Made by a program: the position numbers and the translations under genes
Assembly: GCA_964633285.1 (NCBI GenBank)
Contig: CAZWGA010000020.1
Coordinates: 23,375-87,374, forward strand
Direction: 5' to 3'
Source: 20CM-2-55-15 sp964633285
Lineage (GTDB): Bacteria > Acidobacteriota > Terriglobia > 20CM-2-55-15
Length of the DNA stretch: 64,000 nucleotides
Notes under the pieces: model-generated
The model's database searches: none
What the model was told of the DNA's origin: nothing
The model's input: the letters and a program-made list of their open reading frames with translations, nothing else
Part shown: positions 8,919-18,433 of the stretch, piece after piece
Position numbering within the stretch: the stretch's first letter is position 1
Layout of the letters: every line of letters begins with the position of its first letter

Positions 8919-10337
8919 TCACGGAATCATTTCCGTGAGGGGTTTTCCCGCAACCAGCGGCTTGCCGGCCAGACCCGCATAATCAGGCCCGAATCGGTAT
9001 GCGCGAAATACCTGGCGCGCATTCGCTCCGCCGCGTCCACCAAAAGCAGGAAGGTTGTACTGCCAAACGACTTTTTTCTGCGGGGTAATCTCGAAGATGA
9101 TTCCCGGAGCTCCGGCGCAGATTAACGTATTGCCATTCGGCAAACGCTGCGCCCCTGAAATATTCGTGGAATAAAAATCGGTGGGATTGGGCGCCGAGTA
9201 GCTCCAGACGGCGCGATCCGGCCCATAACTTTTGCCGGACCCGAAAGAATAGCGGCCGTTGGAGTCTGCAGGTAAGACAATTTCTTCGATCGACGAGTAG
9301 TGACTGCCGGGCCGCGTGTCGCCGTTGTTGAAGATCAGCAGGTGGCCGGCCCCGCTCAAACCTTTTGGAATCCAATGAGCGTTGTGCTGTCCATACAGCC
9401 GCTGGTCTTCCGCCGTACCCGCACGATAGACACGCGGGTTCCCCCATCGATACAGAAGATCGCCGCCCTTGCCTCCTCGCCCGCCGGCGTGACTCGCTGA
9501 TTCTCGTGTCGTCGTGCTGTGATCTATGATCCAGATCTCGCTGAAGTTCCGCAGGCTCACCAGGACCTGATTGAGTTCGGCATTGTAGGTAACAGCGTTG
9601 AAGTGCGTCCAATCGGGATTCGCGCGTTGACCTGATGTGACGTTGTAGTTGATATCGACGCGCTCAGGATGAGCCGCAACATCGCCGTAGTTCGATTTGT
9701 CCTTATCGAAATCCTGAATGAGGTGATCCCATAGATGCCATTCCCAGACGACGTCTCCGCCTGTCTTCCCTGCCGGCTTGATCTCGATAAGACTGTCCGG
9801 CTGAACCTCGGTTCCCTCCACAGCAGTCGGAATGCGTCCGGCAGCGATGGCCTCCGCCGCCGTTTTCTTCTCTTTGACCAGAAGAAGAATATTTCCGTTC
9901 GGCAGGAGCGCGAAGTCGTGGTGTTGTTGTGCCGTGGCTGTTCCGAATGAAAAATCCCAGACCAATTCTCCATTCCAGTTGAAGCGCTGCATCTTTCCGC
10001 CGCCACCCGCGGTCTGCCCGAAAGGCGGATTCGGCGCTGCTCCCGCGCGTAATAGATCACCGTTTTCGAGAAGGTATGCCAGGCTGGAGGGCGTGGAATC
10101 GGTATTCCAGGTCTTGACGGCGCGGCCATCCATATCGATCAGAAACGTAGACTTCGACTGCAGCGGCGATACAAGCGTGTATCCCGCGAATGTCCCCGGT
10201 TCGTTACGGATAAGACCGATGCCCTGAGTTGCCGGCCCATCCGTGTTCGGCGCGGTGCGATCCTGCGCGAGTTCCACGCTCAAAGCGGCGAGTAATAAGG
10301 TCAGAGCGGCAAGAGATGCGAAGGCTTTGGCTTTCAT
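8919..10337 (-). CDS. arylsulfotransferase (ASST)-like secreted beta-propeller protein
   Basis: The 472-residue protein starts at the ATG at 10337, preceded by GGAGAG and followed by a signal peptide (MKAKAFASLAALTLLLAALS). Propeller-type repeats such as HHDFALLPNGNILLLV, YRWGNPRVYRAGTAEDQRLY, GQHNAHWIP and AQRLPNGNTLICAGA match the arylsulfotransferase family, in which conserved His residues act in sulfuryl transfer between phenolic compounds. Whether this member is catalytic is unknown; many soil relatives are annotated only by fold. The open frame extends upstream over the next gene, but that part is antisense-like noise. Confidence 0.85.
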   Translation of the reverse strand: MKAKAFASLAALTLLLAALSVELAQDRTAPNTDGPATQGIGLIRNEPGTFAGYTLVSPLQSKSTFLIDMDGRAVKTWNTDSTPSSLAYLLENGDLLRAGAAPNPPFGQTAGGGGKMQRFNWNGELVWDFSFGTATAQQHHDFALLPNGNILLLVKEKKTAAEAIAAGRIPTAVEGTEVQPDSLIEIKPAGKTGGDVVWEWHLWDHLIQDFDKDKSNYGDVAAHPERVDINYNVTSGQRANPDWTHFNAVTYNAELNQVLVSLRNFSEIWIIDHSTTTRESASHAGGRGGKGGDLLYRWGNPRVYRAGTAEDQRLYGQHNAHWIPKGLSGAGHLLIFNNGDTRPGSHYSSIEEIVLPADSNGRYSFGSGKSYGPDRAVWSYSAPNPTDFYSTNISGAQRLPNGNTLICAGAPGIIFEITPQKKVVWQYNLPAFGGRGGANARQVFRAYRFGPDYAGLAGKPLVAGKPLTEMIP

Positions 10338-10377
10338 GTGACTATTCTCTCCATTCAGCGTTGTCGTGCAAGCTAGA

Positions 10378-11868
10378 TCACAGGCCCTGGGACTTCGCCG
10401 TTGCGAGACATGCGTCGATGATTGGCCGTAATACAGGATTGGCGGCGAACTCGATGCCATCGACTTCTCCCGCCAAATATCCTTCCCTGCTGCTGTCCGA
10501 CAACTGACCGAGACAAGCCTGACCGGGAAGTGGAAGCCGACCTTCCCTGTCGCAAACAAAAATGTCCGTGGCGCGCGGCACCATATGCTTGTCGGGAACA
10601 ATGAGTTGTTTTTCGAAAACCGCCTCCAGATTCCAGTGCGGCTGTACGACGGTTTGCCGGGGAAGCGCATGACCGAGACAGCGCGCAAATGCGAGTGAGC
10701 GCGGCGTCAGCCGATCCCCGACAGTCGGCGAGATCATGGCGATGCGCGCCGCCACGGAATAGTCGCGGAAATAGCGGAGGAGTTGCCATTGCAACACAAT
10801 CGATAGCAAGGCGCAGGCGACGGCAGCGAACCTTCGTGAAGCTTCGGGGCTTGCAAGCGCAAACACACAGCCCGCAGCCAGGACCGCCCACATCAGCGCG
10901 AAACGAGGCGGCCAGAGCAAACCGTGAAGTTGGAGTCCGGCAGATTGTCGCGCATAAGCCAACGTTCCAATCGCGATGACGCCCCACAACGGCAGACTGA
11001 CGAGCGTGGCCCAGCCGGCCAGGCGTTTGCCGCCGAGGGCAAAAAGCGGAATCCATCCGGCAACGAACATGGCGCATGCGCTGAAAACGCTCGTCGAGAA
11101 ATCGGTGAGGAGCGCGTGGTCTTGCCGCATGTTGACCAGGCCCTGCAACGCCGTCTTGAGATGATCTTCGGCGCCGGGCCTGTGCAACAGCCGCAGCAAC
11201 AACATCGACGACAGAAAAACCAGGAGCCACATCGTGTACGCGCGCAACATGCGGCGGGCAGGCGCTCGTTCGTGAGCCAGCGCGATCACAAAGATTCCGC
11301 CCGCGAGGAGAGCCCCTTCCTCGCGGCACAACACAATCAAGGCCGCCCAAAGCCAGACTGTTTTGCGCCGGCGCAACAATGCTTCAGCCAGCAGTACGGC
11401 CAGGAACGGATAAATCAATTCGGGCTCCCAGCCATAGAACGGATTGTCGATGGTCCAGAAAATCAAGGGGCCGAAAAGCATCGCTGCGATGACACTCGAT
11501 GTTTTCAGGAGACTGCCACGCTCTGCCGGCGCGGCCAGGCGTGCCGATGCTCCCGCCTGAAGCAATGCCGTCGCTCCAAAGAATGCTTTGGAGCCCCAGA
11601 CGAGCGTCAACGGCCCAAGCAGCAATAATACGAAATCGTTGTGAATGCCTTTTTGTCCGCCCTGAAAGTAATCGTGGAGGAATCCATCGCCGACGAACAG
11701 GCTGCGGGCATTCTGCAGATTGATGAAAACGTCGACGGTATATTCAAGGCCGTCAAACAATGCGTTCTTGTTGACGAGCCAGGCGAGCGAGAACGCCAGG
11801 CAGAGAAAGATCAGGAGATATTTCGCGCGGCCGTTTCTATCGTCGTCCGCCACGGCCGTTGAGCGCAT
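10378..11868 (-). CDS. polytopic membrane protein, DUF2079/glycosyltransferase-39-like
   Basis: The 496-residue protein has about eleven hydrophobic segments (for example YLLIFLCLAFSLAWLV, LLGPLTLVWGSKAFFGATALL, WAALIVLCREEGALLAGGIFVIAL). An early acidic/amphipathic loop (VDVFINLQNARSLF, then HNDFVLLLLGPL) recalls DUF2079 and GT-C-fold glycosyltransferases that use lipid-linked sugars. The ATG at 11868 overlaps the end of the upstream heme/copper gene by 32 bp, which suggests translational coupling; no strong ribosome site is seen. The specific donor or acceptor cannot be inferred. Confidence 0.72.
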   Translation of the reverse strand: MRSTAVADDDRNGRAKYLLIFLCLAFSLAWLVNKNALFDGLEYTVDVFINLQNARSLFVGDGFLHDYFQGGQKGIHNDFVLLLLGPLTLVWGSKAFFGATALLQAGASARLAAPAERGSLLKTSSVIAAMLFGPLIFWTIDNPFYGWEPELIYPFLAVLLAEALLRRRKTVWLWAALIVLCREEGALLAGGIFVIALAHERAPARRMLRAYTMWLLVFLSSMLLLRLLHRPGAEDHLKTALQGLVNMRQDHALLTDFSTSVFSACAMFVAGWIPLFALGGKRLAGWATLVSLPLWGVIAIGTLAYARQSAGLQLHGLLWPPRFALMWAVLAAGCVFALASPEASRRFAAVACALLSIVLQWQLLRYFRDYSVAARIAMISPTVGDRLTPRSLAFARCLGHALPRQTVVQPHWNLEAVFEKQLIVPDKHMVPRATDIFVCDREGRLPLPGQACLGQLSDSSREGYLAGEVDGIEFAANPVLRPIIDACLATAKSQGL

Positions 11869-13225
11869 TCGTCAAAGCGTTGCGGACGGAATCCTGAATG
11901 TGGCCTGCCAGGGCATCCGCAAACATCGGAAGATCCGATTCGTGCGCCGGAACAATCTCAATGGTCATTGCGCCCATCTCATCCGTCGATTGTTGTCCGA
12001 ATGTAACACGCCGCGGAGGATTGCTCGGATTGCTGGGATTGTCGGCTGAATTGTCGTAGGCGATTTGAACATCGAGCCGGGTGCCTTTAGGCAGACGAAC
12101 GAATTCGCTGAACGCATAGCCTTCCTGCCAGTTGAATTTCCAGTCGGGAATTCCCAGCAGTTCCTGTTTACGCCCATCCGGAAGAGTCGCTGTCATTCGC
12201 ATGTCGGTCGATAGATAGTGCGCATGACCGCTACCGGCAATGACTTCCACGTCAATCGGAAGCGTGAAGGAATCTTTGATGACGAAATGTTTTTCGCCGG
12301 CGGGAATATTGATGCCTGCCAATGCGCCGAACAACGGCGGCATCTGAAGGGCGGCCAGCGTGCGTTTCGGCGGTCCATCCGCGAAATAAAAACCAATCGC
12401 CGCCTGTTCTTTTTCGACTTTACCGGTCGGATGAAAATGCATCTGCAGGACGAAATCCGATCCTTTCGGCAGCGATCGCGCCAGACCTTCAGGCAGCATG
12501 CGCCCGCGTCCGCCGACGGCCCAGCCACCGAGGCCGGCTTGCCGGCCCGCCGCGCCGATTGTGCGGCCTTGCAGCAATCCTGCCCTGCCACGAGCGGCAC
12601 TGTCCGCATTATTGCCGGCAAAACTCATTCCACGGAATCCCGGATGTCCATCCGAACCATCGAGCCGAACCGCTGTGCCGGTCTCGTCGAGAAAGAACAA
12701 TGCGTGATGAGATGCGTTGGCGGAGGATCTGAACTCGATGGCCTTGATCCACTTGTCCTCGGTCAGATTCAGCTTGATTGCAAAATTGCGAAATATATCC
12801 GGACCATCGGCCGGGATTTCAAACGGATCCTTCATGCGGACGACAAGATCCGGTTGACCTAATTGCCAGCCCGGCGTGAATTTCGGCAACGCCGGCATCT
12901 TCGCCGGATCTCCTTCAGGCATGCCCGCGTTCACCCACTCCTGGAGCGTTCGAATTTGTGCATCCGTCAAACGACGGTCGTCACGGAAATCGGCCATATC
13001 CGAATGGCCATGCCAGGGCGGCATGTATCGGTTCTGTGTTACGGTGGCGATCAGCTTTCCCCGCTTCCGGACATCGTCATAGCTCAACAGCGAAAACGGC
13101 GCCGCTTCACCCGGCCTGTGGCATGAAGCACATTTATTAAAGATGATGGGAGCGACATCCGCGCTGAACGTGGGACCCGCCGGCGGCATCGCCGCGAGCC
13201 GAAGGAGAAAAAGCAAAATCAACAT
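11837..13225 (-). CDS. heme c plus PHM-type copper monooxygenase-like secreted protein
   Basis: The ATG at 13225 is preceded by CTGGAGAC and gives a 462-residue protein with a signal peptide (MLILLFLLRLAAM). A c-type heme site CASCH (C32, C35, H36) lies in an N-terminal cytochrome domain. The rest resembles copper type II ascorbate-dependent monooxygenases: H173-H174 (SHHALFF), H263 (QMHFHPTG), H334/H336 (SGHAHYL) and M417 (DEMGAM) line up with the full copper-ligand set of peptidylglycine monooxygenase (HH, H, HxH, M). It follows a redoxin gene by 13 bp and overlaps the next membrane protein gene. The physiological substrate is unknown; the domain fit is strong, the catalysis is inference. 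Confidence 0.85.
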   Translation of the reverse strand: MLILLFLLRLAAMPPAGPTFSADVAPIIFNKCASCHRPGEAAPFSLLSYDDVRKRGKLIATVTQNRYMPPWHGHSDMADFRDDRRLTDAQIRTLQEWVNAGMPEGDPAKMPALPKFTPGWQLGQPDLVVRMKDPFEIPADGPDIFRNFAIKLNLTEDKWIKAIEFRSSANASHHALFFLDETGTAVRLDGSDGHPGFRGMSFAGNNADSAARGRAGLLQGRTIGAAGRQAGLGGWAVGGRGRMLPEGLARSLPKGSDFVLQMHFHPTGKVEKEQAAIGFYFADGPPKRTLAALQMPPLFGALAGINIPAGEKHFVIKDSFTLPIDVEVIAGSGHAHYLSTDMRMTATLPDGRKQELLGIPDWKFNWQEGYAFSEFVRLPKGTRLDVQIAYDNSADNPSNPSNPPRRVTFGQQSTDEMGAMTIEIVPAHESDLPMFADALAGHIQDSVRNALTNALNGRGGRR

Positions 13226-13238
13226 CAGTAGTCTCCAG

Positions 13239-13811
13239 TTATTCCGGAATGAAACATCCAATTGCCTGAGTTCTGGAATTTGCGACTCGGCGATTGGTGG
13301 TCAATGCGTCCAACGCATCGCGAAGATCGTGGTGAGTGGCCTGTTGCCTCGGCGATCCCAAAGCCGCATGCAAATCGTCGATCCGGCCTCTGTAGACGAG
13401 TTCGCCGGTCCGCGAAAAAACGGCCACCTCTGAACTGACGGTCGCCCCGGCTTTCCGGACAAGCTGGTGTCCCGAATCGAGGATCGCCGGCAGCCTGTAG
13501 TGATAGTCGTGAACATGACTGCGAATCGCTTCCGGCGTTGCCGCATCCACGTAGACAAGGAAACACTGCGCTCCTTTGGGACCATAGGTCGAGCAGATTC
13601 GCTGGATCTCGGGAGCGTAGCGATTCGCGATCGGGCAATCGGTCATAAGGAAAAACAATACGGTCCATCTTGCATCGAGCATTCGCTCAATTGTGCCGTG
13701 CACCACTCCATCGATGTCGCGCAGGATATGCTCGTCTTCCAGGCGAGCGGCAGGGCACACCAGAACCAGGCTCACGATGGACAGGAACCCGAGGATTATC
13801 CGCTTCGGCAT
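13239..13811 (-). CDS. thioredoxin-fold redoxin-like secreted protein
   Basis: The 190-residue protein starts at ATG 13811 (the longer frame begins at TTG) with a signal peptide (MPKRIILGFLSIVSLVLVCPA). The core (WTVLFFLMTDCPIANRYAPE, CSTYGPKGAQCFLVYVDAA, AILDSGHQLVRKAGATVSSEVAVF) is a redoxin/AhpC-TSA-like thioredoxin fold. The DCPIA motif keeps one cysteine and lacks the CxxC of true thioredoxins. Members of this type commonly sit next to heme/copper proteins like the gene 13 bp downstream, so a role in metal or heme maturation or in redox protection of that protein is plausible but unproven. Confidence 0.83.
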   Translation of the reverse strand: MPKRIILGFLSIVSLVLVCPAARLEDEHILRDIDGVVHGTIERMLDARWTVLFFLMTDCPIANRYAPEIQRICSTYGPKGAQCFLVYVDAATPEAIRSHVHDYHYRLPAILDSGHQLVRKAGATVSSEVAVFSRTGELVYRGRIDDLHAALGSPRQQATHHDLRDALDALTTNRRVANSRTQAIGCFIPE

Positions 13812-13955
13812 ACCAGCGTATGATGACCTCGAATGCAAGCGAACTCAACCCAGTATTTCAATTCTGTTACACCGCCTTTTTCGGGAGGTTTCGGACTCAG
13901 TTTCACCGTCGTCGTGCTATAAATCTGGTGCGTCATACAGGCCCGGATTAGCTTC

Positions 13956-14016
13956 GGAATTTCAGGGACAGACCCCGAATTCTGAAGGGCGAATTCGGAC
14001 TCTGTCCCGAAATTCC
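13956..14016. repeat. intergenic palindrome, copy A
   Basis: The left arm 13956-13982 begins GGAATTTCAGGGACAGACC. The right arm 13991-14016 is its reverse complement, apart from one bulged base and two mismatches; the loop is 8 nt. It lies between two divergent genes, 24 bp before the ATG at 14040, so it could sit in the leader of the TonB receptor mRNA. The core AGGGAC(A/G)(G/C)ACCC is shared with the palindromes at 41311 and 60803. Confidence 0.9.
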
Positions 14017-14039
14017 CCAAGCCCCCACGAGGCGATCGA

Positions 14040-17000
14040 ATGCGACGATTGTTGTGGAATTGGATGGGTCTCGTTCTGTTCCTTGGAACAGGTGTGCATG
14101 TTTATGCGCAAACAGGAACGCTGACGGGAACCGTAACGGATCCCAACGGCGGTTTGCTCCCCGGCGTCGCGATTACGATCACCGAGACCGAAACCAACGC
14201 CGAGCGCAGTTTTATAACAGACGAGCGGGGCGACTACAACGTTGCATTGTTGCCTCCCGGACTTTACACGATTCAAGCCGCGCTGGCTGGATTCCGAACG
14301 GCTGTTGCTGAAAACATCGAGCTCAGCATCGATGACCTGAAGCGCATCAACTTCAAACTACAGATTGGGGGACTTACTGAGAAACTCATCGTGACGGAAG
14401 TCGCGCCTCTCATCCAATCTGAAACATCATCCGTGGGAACCGTCATCGATAATCAAAAGGTCGTTGAACTCCCCTTGAATGGACGCCAGTTCGAACACCT
14501 TGCTCAGCTCGTTCCCGGCGCGCTTTCACCGGCGCCGGAACCTTCCACCGCGACAGAGAACGCATGGCCTCCGGCTTCTTCAAGTTTTCGAGGAGGCTTC
14601 AATGCTGCCGGCGCAAGGGAAACCGCGAACAATAATCAACTGGATGGGGTCGATAACAACGATCCCGCGGTGAACAATTTCACGCTGCGTCCGATTCTGG
14701 ACGCGATCCAGGAATTCAAAGTTCTCGCCAGTTCGTATTCTGCGGAATATGGACGCGGAGGCGGCGCGCAAGTCATCGTGAGCACGAAGTCCGGTACGAA
14801 CGACTTCCATGCTTCGCTGTGGGAGTTTCTCAGGAACGACAAACTCGACGCGCGTGATTTCTTCAACAAAGAAGGCGCGGGCCCGAAACCGCCGTTTCAC
14901 CGAAATCAATTCGGCGCTACCGCCGGCGGTCCGATTGTGAAAGACAGGACCTTCTACTTCCTCGCGTATGAAGGTATCCGCCGCCGCCAGGTATTCACAA
15001 GTCTTCAGCAGGTGCCCTCGGAAGCATTTCGCAGAGGAGATTTTTCGGCGCTCGCCACTCCGCTTCGAGATCCGGACAATGTGGCGGGTCCTACGTTTCA
15101 AGACCACATCATTCCCGCCAGCCGATTTAACCCGATATCGAAAAAGATTCTGGAGCGCGGTTCATTCCCATTGCCGACGCCGGGATTGTCATCGCCGAAT
15201 AATTTTCTTGCGATCAATCCGTTTCCTGAAGATGTGAATCAGTACAACGGACGATTGGATCATCGCGTCTCGAGCACGAACTCCCTGTTGGTCCGTTACG
15301 GATACACGAAAGATTCGCTCTCGACACCGTGCTCGGGAAATGGCCAGACGGCATGCGTGCCTGGTTTCGGCCACAATGACGTCAATCGCGCTCACTCGCT
15401 TGCCCTCGGCGATACTCATGCGTTCTCGCCAAAACTGCTCCTCGAAGTTCGCGCCGGTTTTAACCGCCAATTGCAGTCACGCATCGCTCTGACATCCGGC
15501 ACGAGCGATATTTCGTCGCAACTGGGGATTCCCGCTTCGACCAATCCAAAAGACTTCGGGCATCCGATGATTTCCATCACGGGATTCAGCCCGATCGGCG
15601 ATCGCGGATATCAAAGCCGGGCGGGAACAACGGGACAAATCACAGCAAACTTGAATTACGTTCCCGCATCACACTCGATCCGATTGGGAATCGACTTGCG
15701 CCGCATTCTCTTTTACGCCGGGTCGAATGTCAGGGAAACGCTCAATTTCAACGACAGTGCGACGGGAAGTCCTTTCGCTGATTTCCTGCTCGGCCTTCCC
15801 GTCAAAACGACTCGCGATCCCGTCGACAGCTTTCGATACCATTCGCTCAATTCGTACAACTGGTTTATCCAGGATGACTGGGCCGTCTCGAGCCGCCTGA
15901 CACTGAACCTGGGCCTGCGTTATGAATACAACACGCCGGATGTCGAAAAGCAGAATCGGCTGGCCCAGCTCAACATCCTTACTTATAAGTACGAGATCGC
16001 AGGACAGAACGGTGCGTCGCGTTCCCTGTATGCATCGGACAAAAACAACTTCGGACCTCGAATTGGTTTTGCGTTCAGGCCGGATCAAACCGGCAAAGCG
16101 GTGCTGCGGGGCGGCTACGGAATCTTCTACGACCTGGCGGTTGTGGGAAATGACTTGTTCTTCGTCCGAACGGGCCCGCCATTTCAGAGAGCGGAAACAT
16201 TCGTGTCGAGCGTCACAACGCCGCTCACGCTGACGAATCCGTTTCCAGGCGGCTCGACTGCAGTGTTCGATGCGCCGTCCATTGATCCGAATTTCAGGGA
16301 TGCCTACATCCAACATTGGAACGTCGGGTACCAGAGACAGCTTCCGCATAACACAGCCATCGAAGTGAGTTATACCGGAAATAAGGGCACGCGCCTCGTC
16401 AAGACGGTTGATATCAATCAGGCTTTTCCCGTTCCCGGATTCAGTCCGCCTGACTTGCAAAAACGCCGCCCGCTGCCGGAGTATGGCGCGATACCCGTTC
16501 TCCAGAGTTCAGGAAACTCGATCTACCATGGATTGCTGGGCCGCGTTCAGCGCCGATTTTCAGCGGGCCTCTCGTTGCTGGCTTCGTATACCTATGGCCA
16601 CGCCATTGATGATTCAACCGGCGGCAACGTCGCCCAGGACGCCCGAAACCTGAAAGCCGATCGAGGGAGTTCCGACTTCGATGCGCGGCAACGCCTGGTT
16701 TTCAGTTACATCTACGAACTGCCGTTCGGAAAAGGGAAATTGCTGGGCAGGAATTGGAATCCGACACTGAACTCTATTTTGGGAGGTTGGGAATTCTCAG
16801 GAATCGGAACTTTTCAATCGGGAAGGCCGATTTTCATGCAGCTGAGCTCATCAAACGACAATAGCAGGACGGGGTCGAGCCGCGATCGTCCCAACGTTGC
16901 ATTCATCCTCGATAACTCCCTGGTCCAGACGAACGCGAAACCCATCTTCGAAGACAGACCGGATAAAACGATTTACCTGAATCCAGCAGCTTTTTCGATT

Positions 17001-17258
17001 CCGCTTCCCGGTACATTCGGCAACGTTCCGCGCAATTACTTCGACGGACCGGGAACCAACAACTGGGATCTCATGCTGGGCAAGAATTTCAAAACCGAAC
17101 GGCTGAATGCTCAATTCCGTGCCGAGTTTTTCAACGCTTTCAACCATCCTTCATTCGGTCAGCCCAATCGATTCAGAGACAGCAAGGCATTCGGCACCAT
17201 CACCAGCACGCTGCTGCAGAATCGCCAGATTCAATTCGGACTGAAACTCACGTACTAA
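14040..17258 (+). CDS. TonB-dependent receptor with carboxypeptidase-regulatory domain (Oar-like)
   Basis: This complete 1072-residue outer-membrane receptor has a signal peptide (MRRLLWNWMGLVLFLGTGVHVYA) and a regulatory-like beta domain at about residues 25-108 (GTLTGTVTDPNGGLLPGVAI). A plug region follows (VVELPLNGRQFEHLAQLVPGA, SYSAEYGRGGGAQVIVSTKS, NQFGATAGGPIVKDRTFYF), and a long C-terminal barrel ends in QNRQIQFGLKLTY, with a terminal aromatic residue as usual for outer-membrane proteins. A GAGGCGAT site precedes the ATG. It is related in layout to the receptor at the left edge. Ligand unknown. Confidence 0.93.
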   Translation: MRRLLWNWMGLVLFLGTGVHVYAQTGTLTGTVTDPNGGLLPGVAITITETETNAERSFITDERGDYNVALLPPGLYTIQAALAGFRTAVAENIELSIDDLKRINFKLQIGGLTEKLIVTEVAPLIQSETSSVGTVIDNQKVVELPLNGRQFEHLAQLVPGALSPAPEPSTATENAWPPASSSFRGGFNAAGARETANNNQLDGVDNNDPAVNNFTLRPILDAIQEFKVLASSYSAEYGRGGGAQVIVSTKSGTNDFHASLWEFLRNDKLDARDFFNKEGAGPKPPFHRNQFGATAGGPIVKDRTFYFLAYEGIRRRQVFTSLQQVPSEAFRRGDFSALATPLRDPDNVAGPTFQDHIIPASRFNPISKKILERGSFPLPTPGLSSPNNFLAINPFPEDVNQYNGRLDHRVSSTNSLLVRYGYTKDSLSTPCSGNGQTACVPGFGHNDVNRAHSLALGDTHAFSPKLLLEVRAGFNRQLQSRIALTSGTSDISSQLGIPASTNPKDFGHPMISITGFSPIGDRGYQSRAGTTGQITANLNYVPASHSIRLGIDLRRILFYAGSNVRETLNFNDSATGSPFADFLLGLPVKTTRDPVDSFRYHSLNSYNWFIQDDWAVSSRLTLNLGLRYEYNTPDVEKQNRLAQLNILTYKYEIAGQNGASRSLYASDKNNFGPRIGFAFRPDQTGKAVLRGGYGIFYDLAVVGNDLFFVRTGPPFQRAETFVSSVTTPLTLTNPFPGGSTAVFDAPSIDPNFRDAYIQHWNVGYQRQLPHNTAIEVSYTGNKGTRLVKTVDINQAFPVPGFSPPDLQKRRPLPEYGAIPVLQSSGNSIYHGLLGRVQRRFSAGLSLLASYTYGHAIDDSTGGNVAQDARNLKADRGSSDFDARQRLVFSYIYELPFGKGKLLGRNWNPTLNSILGGWEFSGIGTFQSGRPIFMQLSSSNDNSRTGSSRDRPNVAFILDNSLVQTNAKPIFEDRPDKTIYLNPAAFSIPLPGTFGNVPRNYFDGPGTNNWDLMLGKNFKTERLNAQFRAEFFNAFNHPSFGQPNRFRDSKAFGTITSTLLQNRQIQFGLKLTY

Positions 17259-17269
17259 AAAACCCCCAC

Positions 17270-17695
17270 TCAGTTCGCTGTTGCAATTCGCCGCTGCACC
17301 AAGACTTTCTCGGGTGGCCGAAAGCTTCGAGAACGCTCTTGCAACCGCCATGTGTTTCCGGCTTCATCGCGAAGGGATCCATCTTTCTGTAGGGCGATTT
17401 TGAGTTCCTGATGCTCGCTCGAGAATTTGAGGACAAACGTATCGTCTTTCCTCGTAAAACCTCCCATCGTCACTCTCTGCTCATCAGCGAAGGTGAAGAT
17501 GCCCTCTGGCGACTTTCCGGCAATAAGGCCCTTTAGCGTTTGTTGCGTGGTGAGTTCTAAAGTCTGCCCGGCATTGGTTTGGTTGACGTATCTCTCCGTC
17601 AAGAGCCCAAGCAGAGGACCTGGCCCTCCCTTGCAAGCAGCCAGAGTCAGGGCGAGCGTTGCGACCAGCAACGAGAACGGTACGGATTTTGTCAT
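17270..17695 (-). CDS. small lipoprotein, unknown function
   Basis: The 141-residue protein starts at the ATG at 17695, preceded by GGGGAG, with a lipoprotein signal peptide and lipobox (LTLAAC, Cys at about residue 21). The mature part is short, hydrophilic and beta-rich (TQQTLKGLIAGKSPEGIFTF, RVTMGGFTRKDDTFVLKF). I do not recognise the family. It converges on the TonB receptor with 11 bp between the stop codons. Confidence 0.7.
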   Translation of the reverse strand: MTKSVPFSLLVATLALTLAACKGGPGPLLGLLTERYVNQTNAGQTLELTTQQTLKGLIAGKSPEGIFTFADEQRVTMGGFTRKDDTFVLKFSSEHQELKIALQKDGSLRDEAGNTWRLQERSRSFRPPEKVLVQRRIATAN

Positions 17696-17863
17696 GCGCG
17701 TCTCCCCATTTCCTGCGAACACTTTAATAACGACGGGCCGGTTCTGTCATTAACAAGAAAAACTCAAACCGGGCTTGGCGCTCTCGGCGGGTTCGGCTTG
17801 GCGGGTATGGCTTATAGGGTTATCCTCATTCTAATGTTTCAGGTTCAAATCAGGAGTCGAGAC

Positions 17864-18394
17864 ATGGGGTCAGAGTTTCCCGACTTATCCCTTCTGACGG
17901 GAGTTGTCGCTCCGGAGATTCTGAATGCGATGCACGCGGCGGCCGCAGTGCTTCAGTCGTCAGGAATCCCGTTCGCCCTCGCTGGAGCATTGGCGGTAGG
18001 CGCTCACGGATACCCGAGAGCAAGTAAGGACATTGATTTTGTGGTCGGCGATAAGGCGTTCAAGTTTCACGAAGGAGGCATCGTTACGGTTAACCCCGAG
18101 GTCCCGGTGCGAGTCGGCGAGATTGTCGTTGATCCAATCTCTATAGGAGCCGATGAACCTCATTTAATGGAAGCGCTTCAAAGAGCCCCCGTGTCCGGAG
18201 GCATTCCGATTCTTCCCATCGAGGCTCTTGTCTATATGAAGTTGAAGTCCCCTCGCCGAAAGGACGCCGCTGATGTCGTGGAACTGGTCAAGGCCGGCAT
18301 CGATACAACCAAGGTAGCCGGCTACCTTGAGCGCCACGCGCCCAACCTGAGCGTCAAGTTCAAGACCTTGATCTCTGAAGCGGAACAGGAATAA
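17864..18394 (+). CDS. nucleotidyltransferase-fold protein (AbiEii/MNT-like)
   Basis: The 176-residue protein starts at ATG 17864, with AGGAG 7 nt upstream. The segment ALAGALAVGAHGYPRASKDI followed by DFVVG matches the nucleotidyltransferase motif with GG/GA, HGxxRxTxDxD and the two acidic residues that bind metal. Later LPIEALVYMKLKSPRRKDAADV matches the helical part of this group. It may be the solitary nucleotidyltransferase of a toxin-antitoxin or abortive-infection type system, but no HEPN or AbiEi partner gene is adjacent. It converges on the AAA+ gene. Confidence 0.8.
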   Translation: MGSEFPDLSLLTGVVAPEILNAMHAAAAVLQSSGIPFALAGALAVGAHGYPRASKDIDFVVGDKAFKFHEGGIVTVNPEVPVRVGEIVVDPISIGADEPHLMEALQRAPVSGGIPILPIEALVYMKLKSPRRKDAADVVELVKAGIDTTKVAGYLERHAPNLSVKFKTLISEAEQE

Positions 18395-18433
18395 GGCCAG
18401 CAGTCGGAAAATCTCAGTCAATTTTATTCGTAA

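Noticed and set aside
10373..11350. Minus-strand frame (325 codons) overlapping the DUF2079-like gene in another frame
   Set aside because: The DUF2079-like frame has membrane helices; this one is Arg/Cys-rich noise.
17841..17851. tRNA T-loop-like GGTTCAAATC
   Set aside because: No cloverleaf can be built around it; it is the leader of the nucleotidyltransferase gene.
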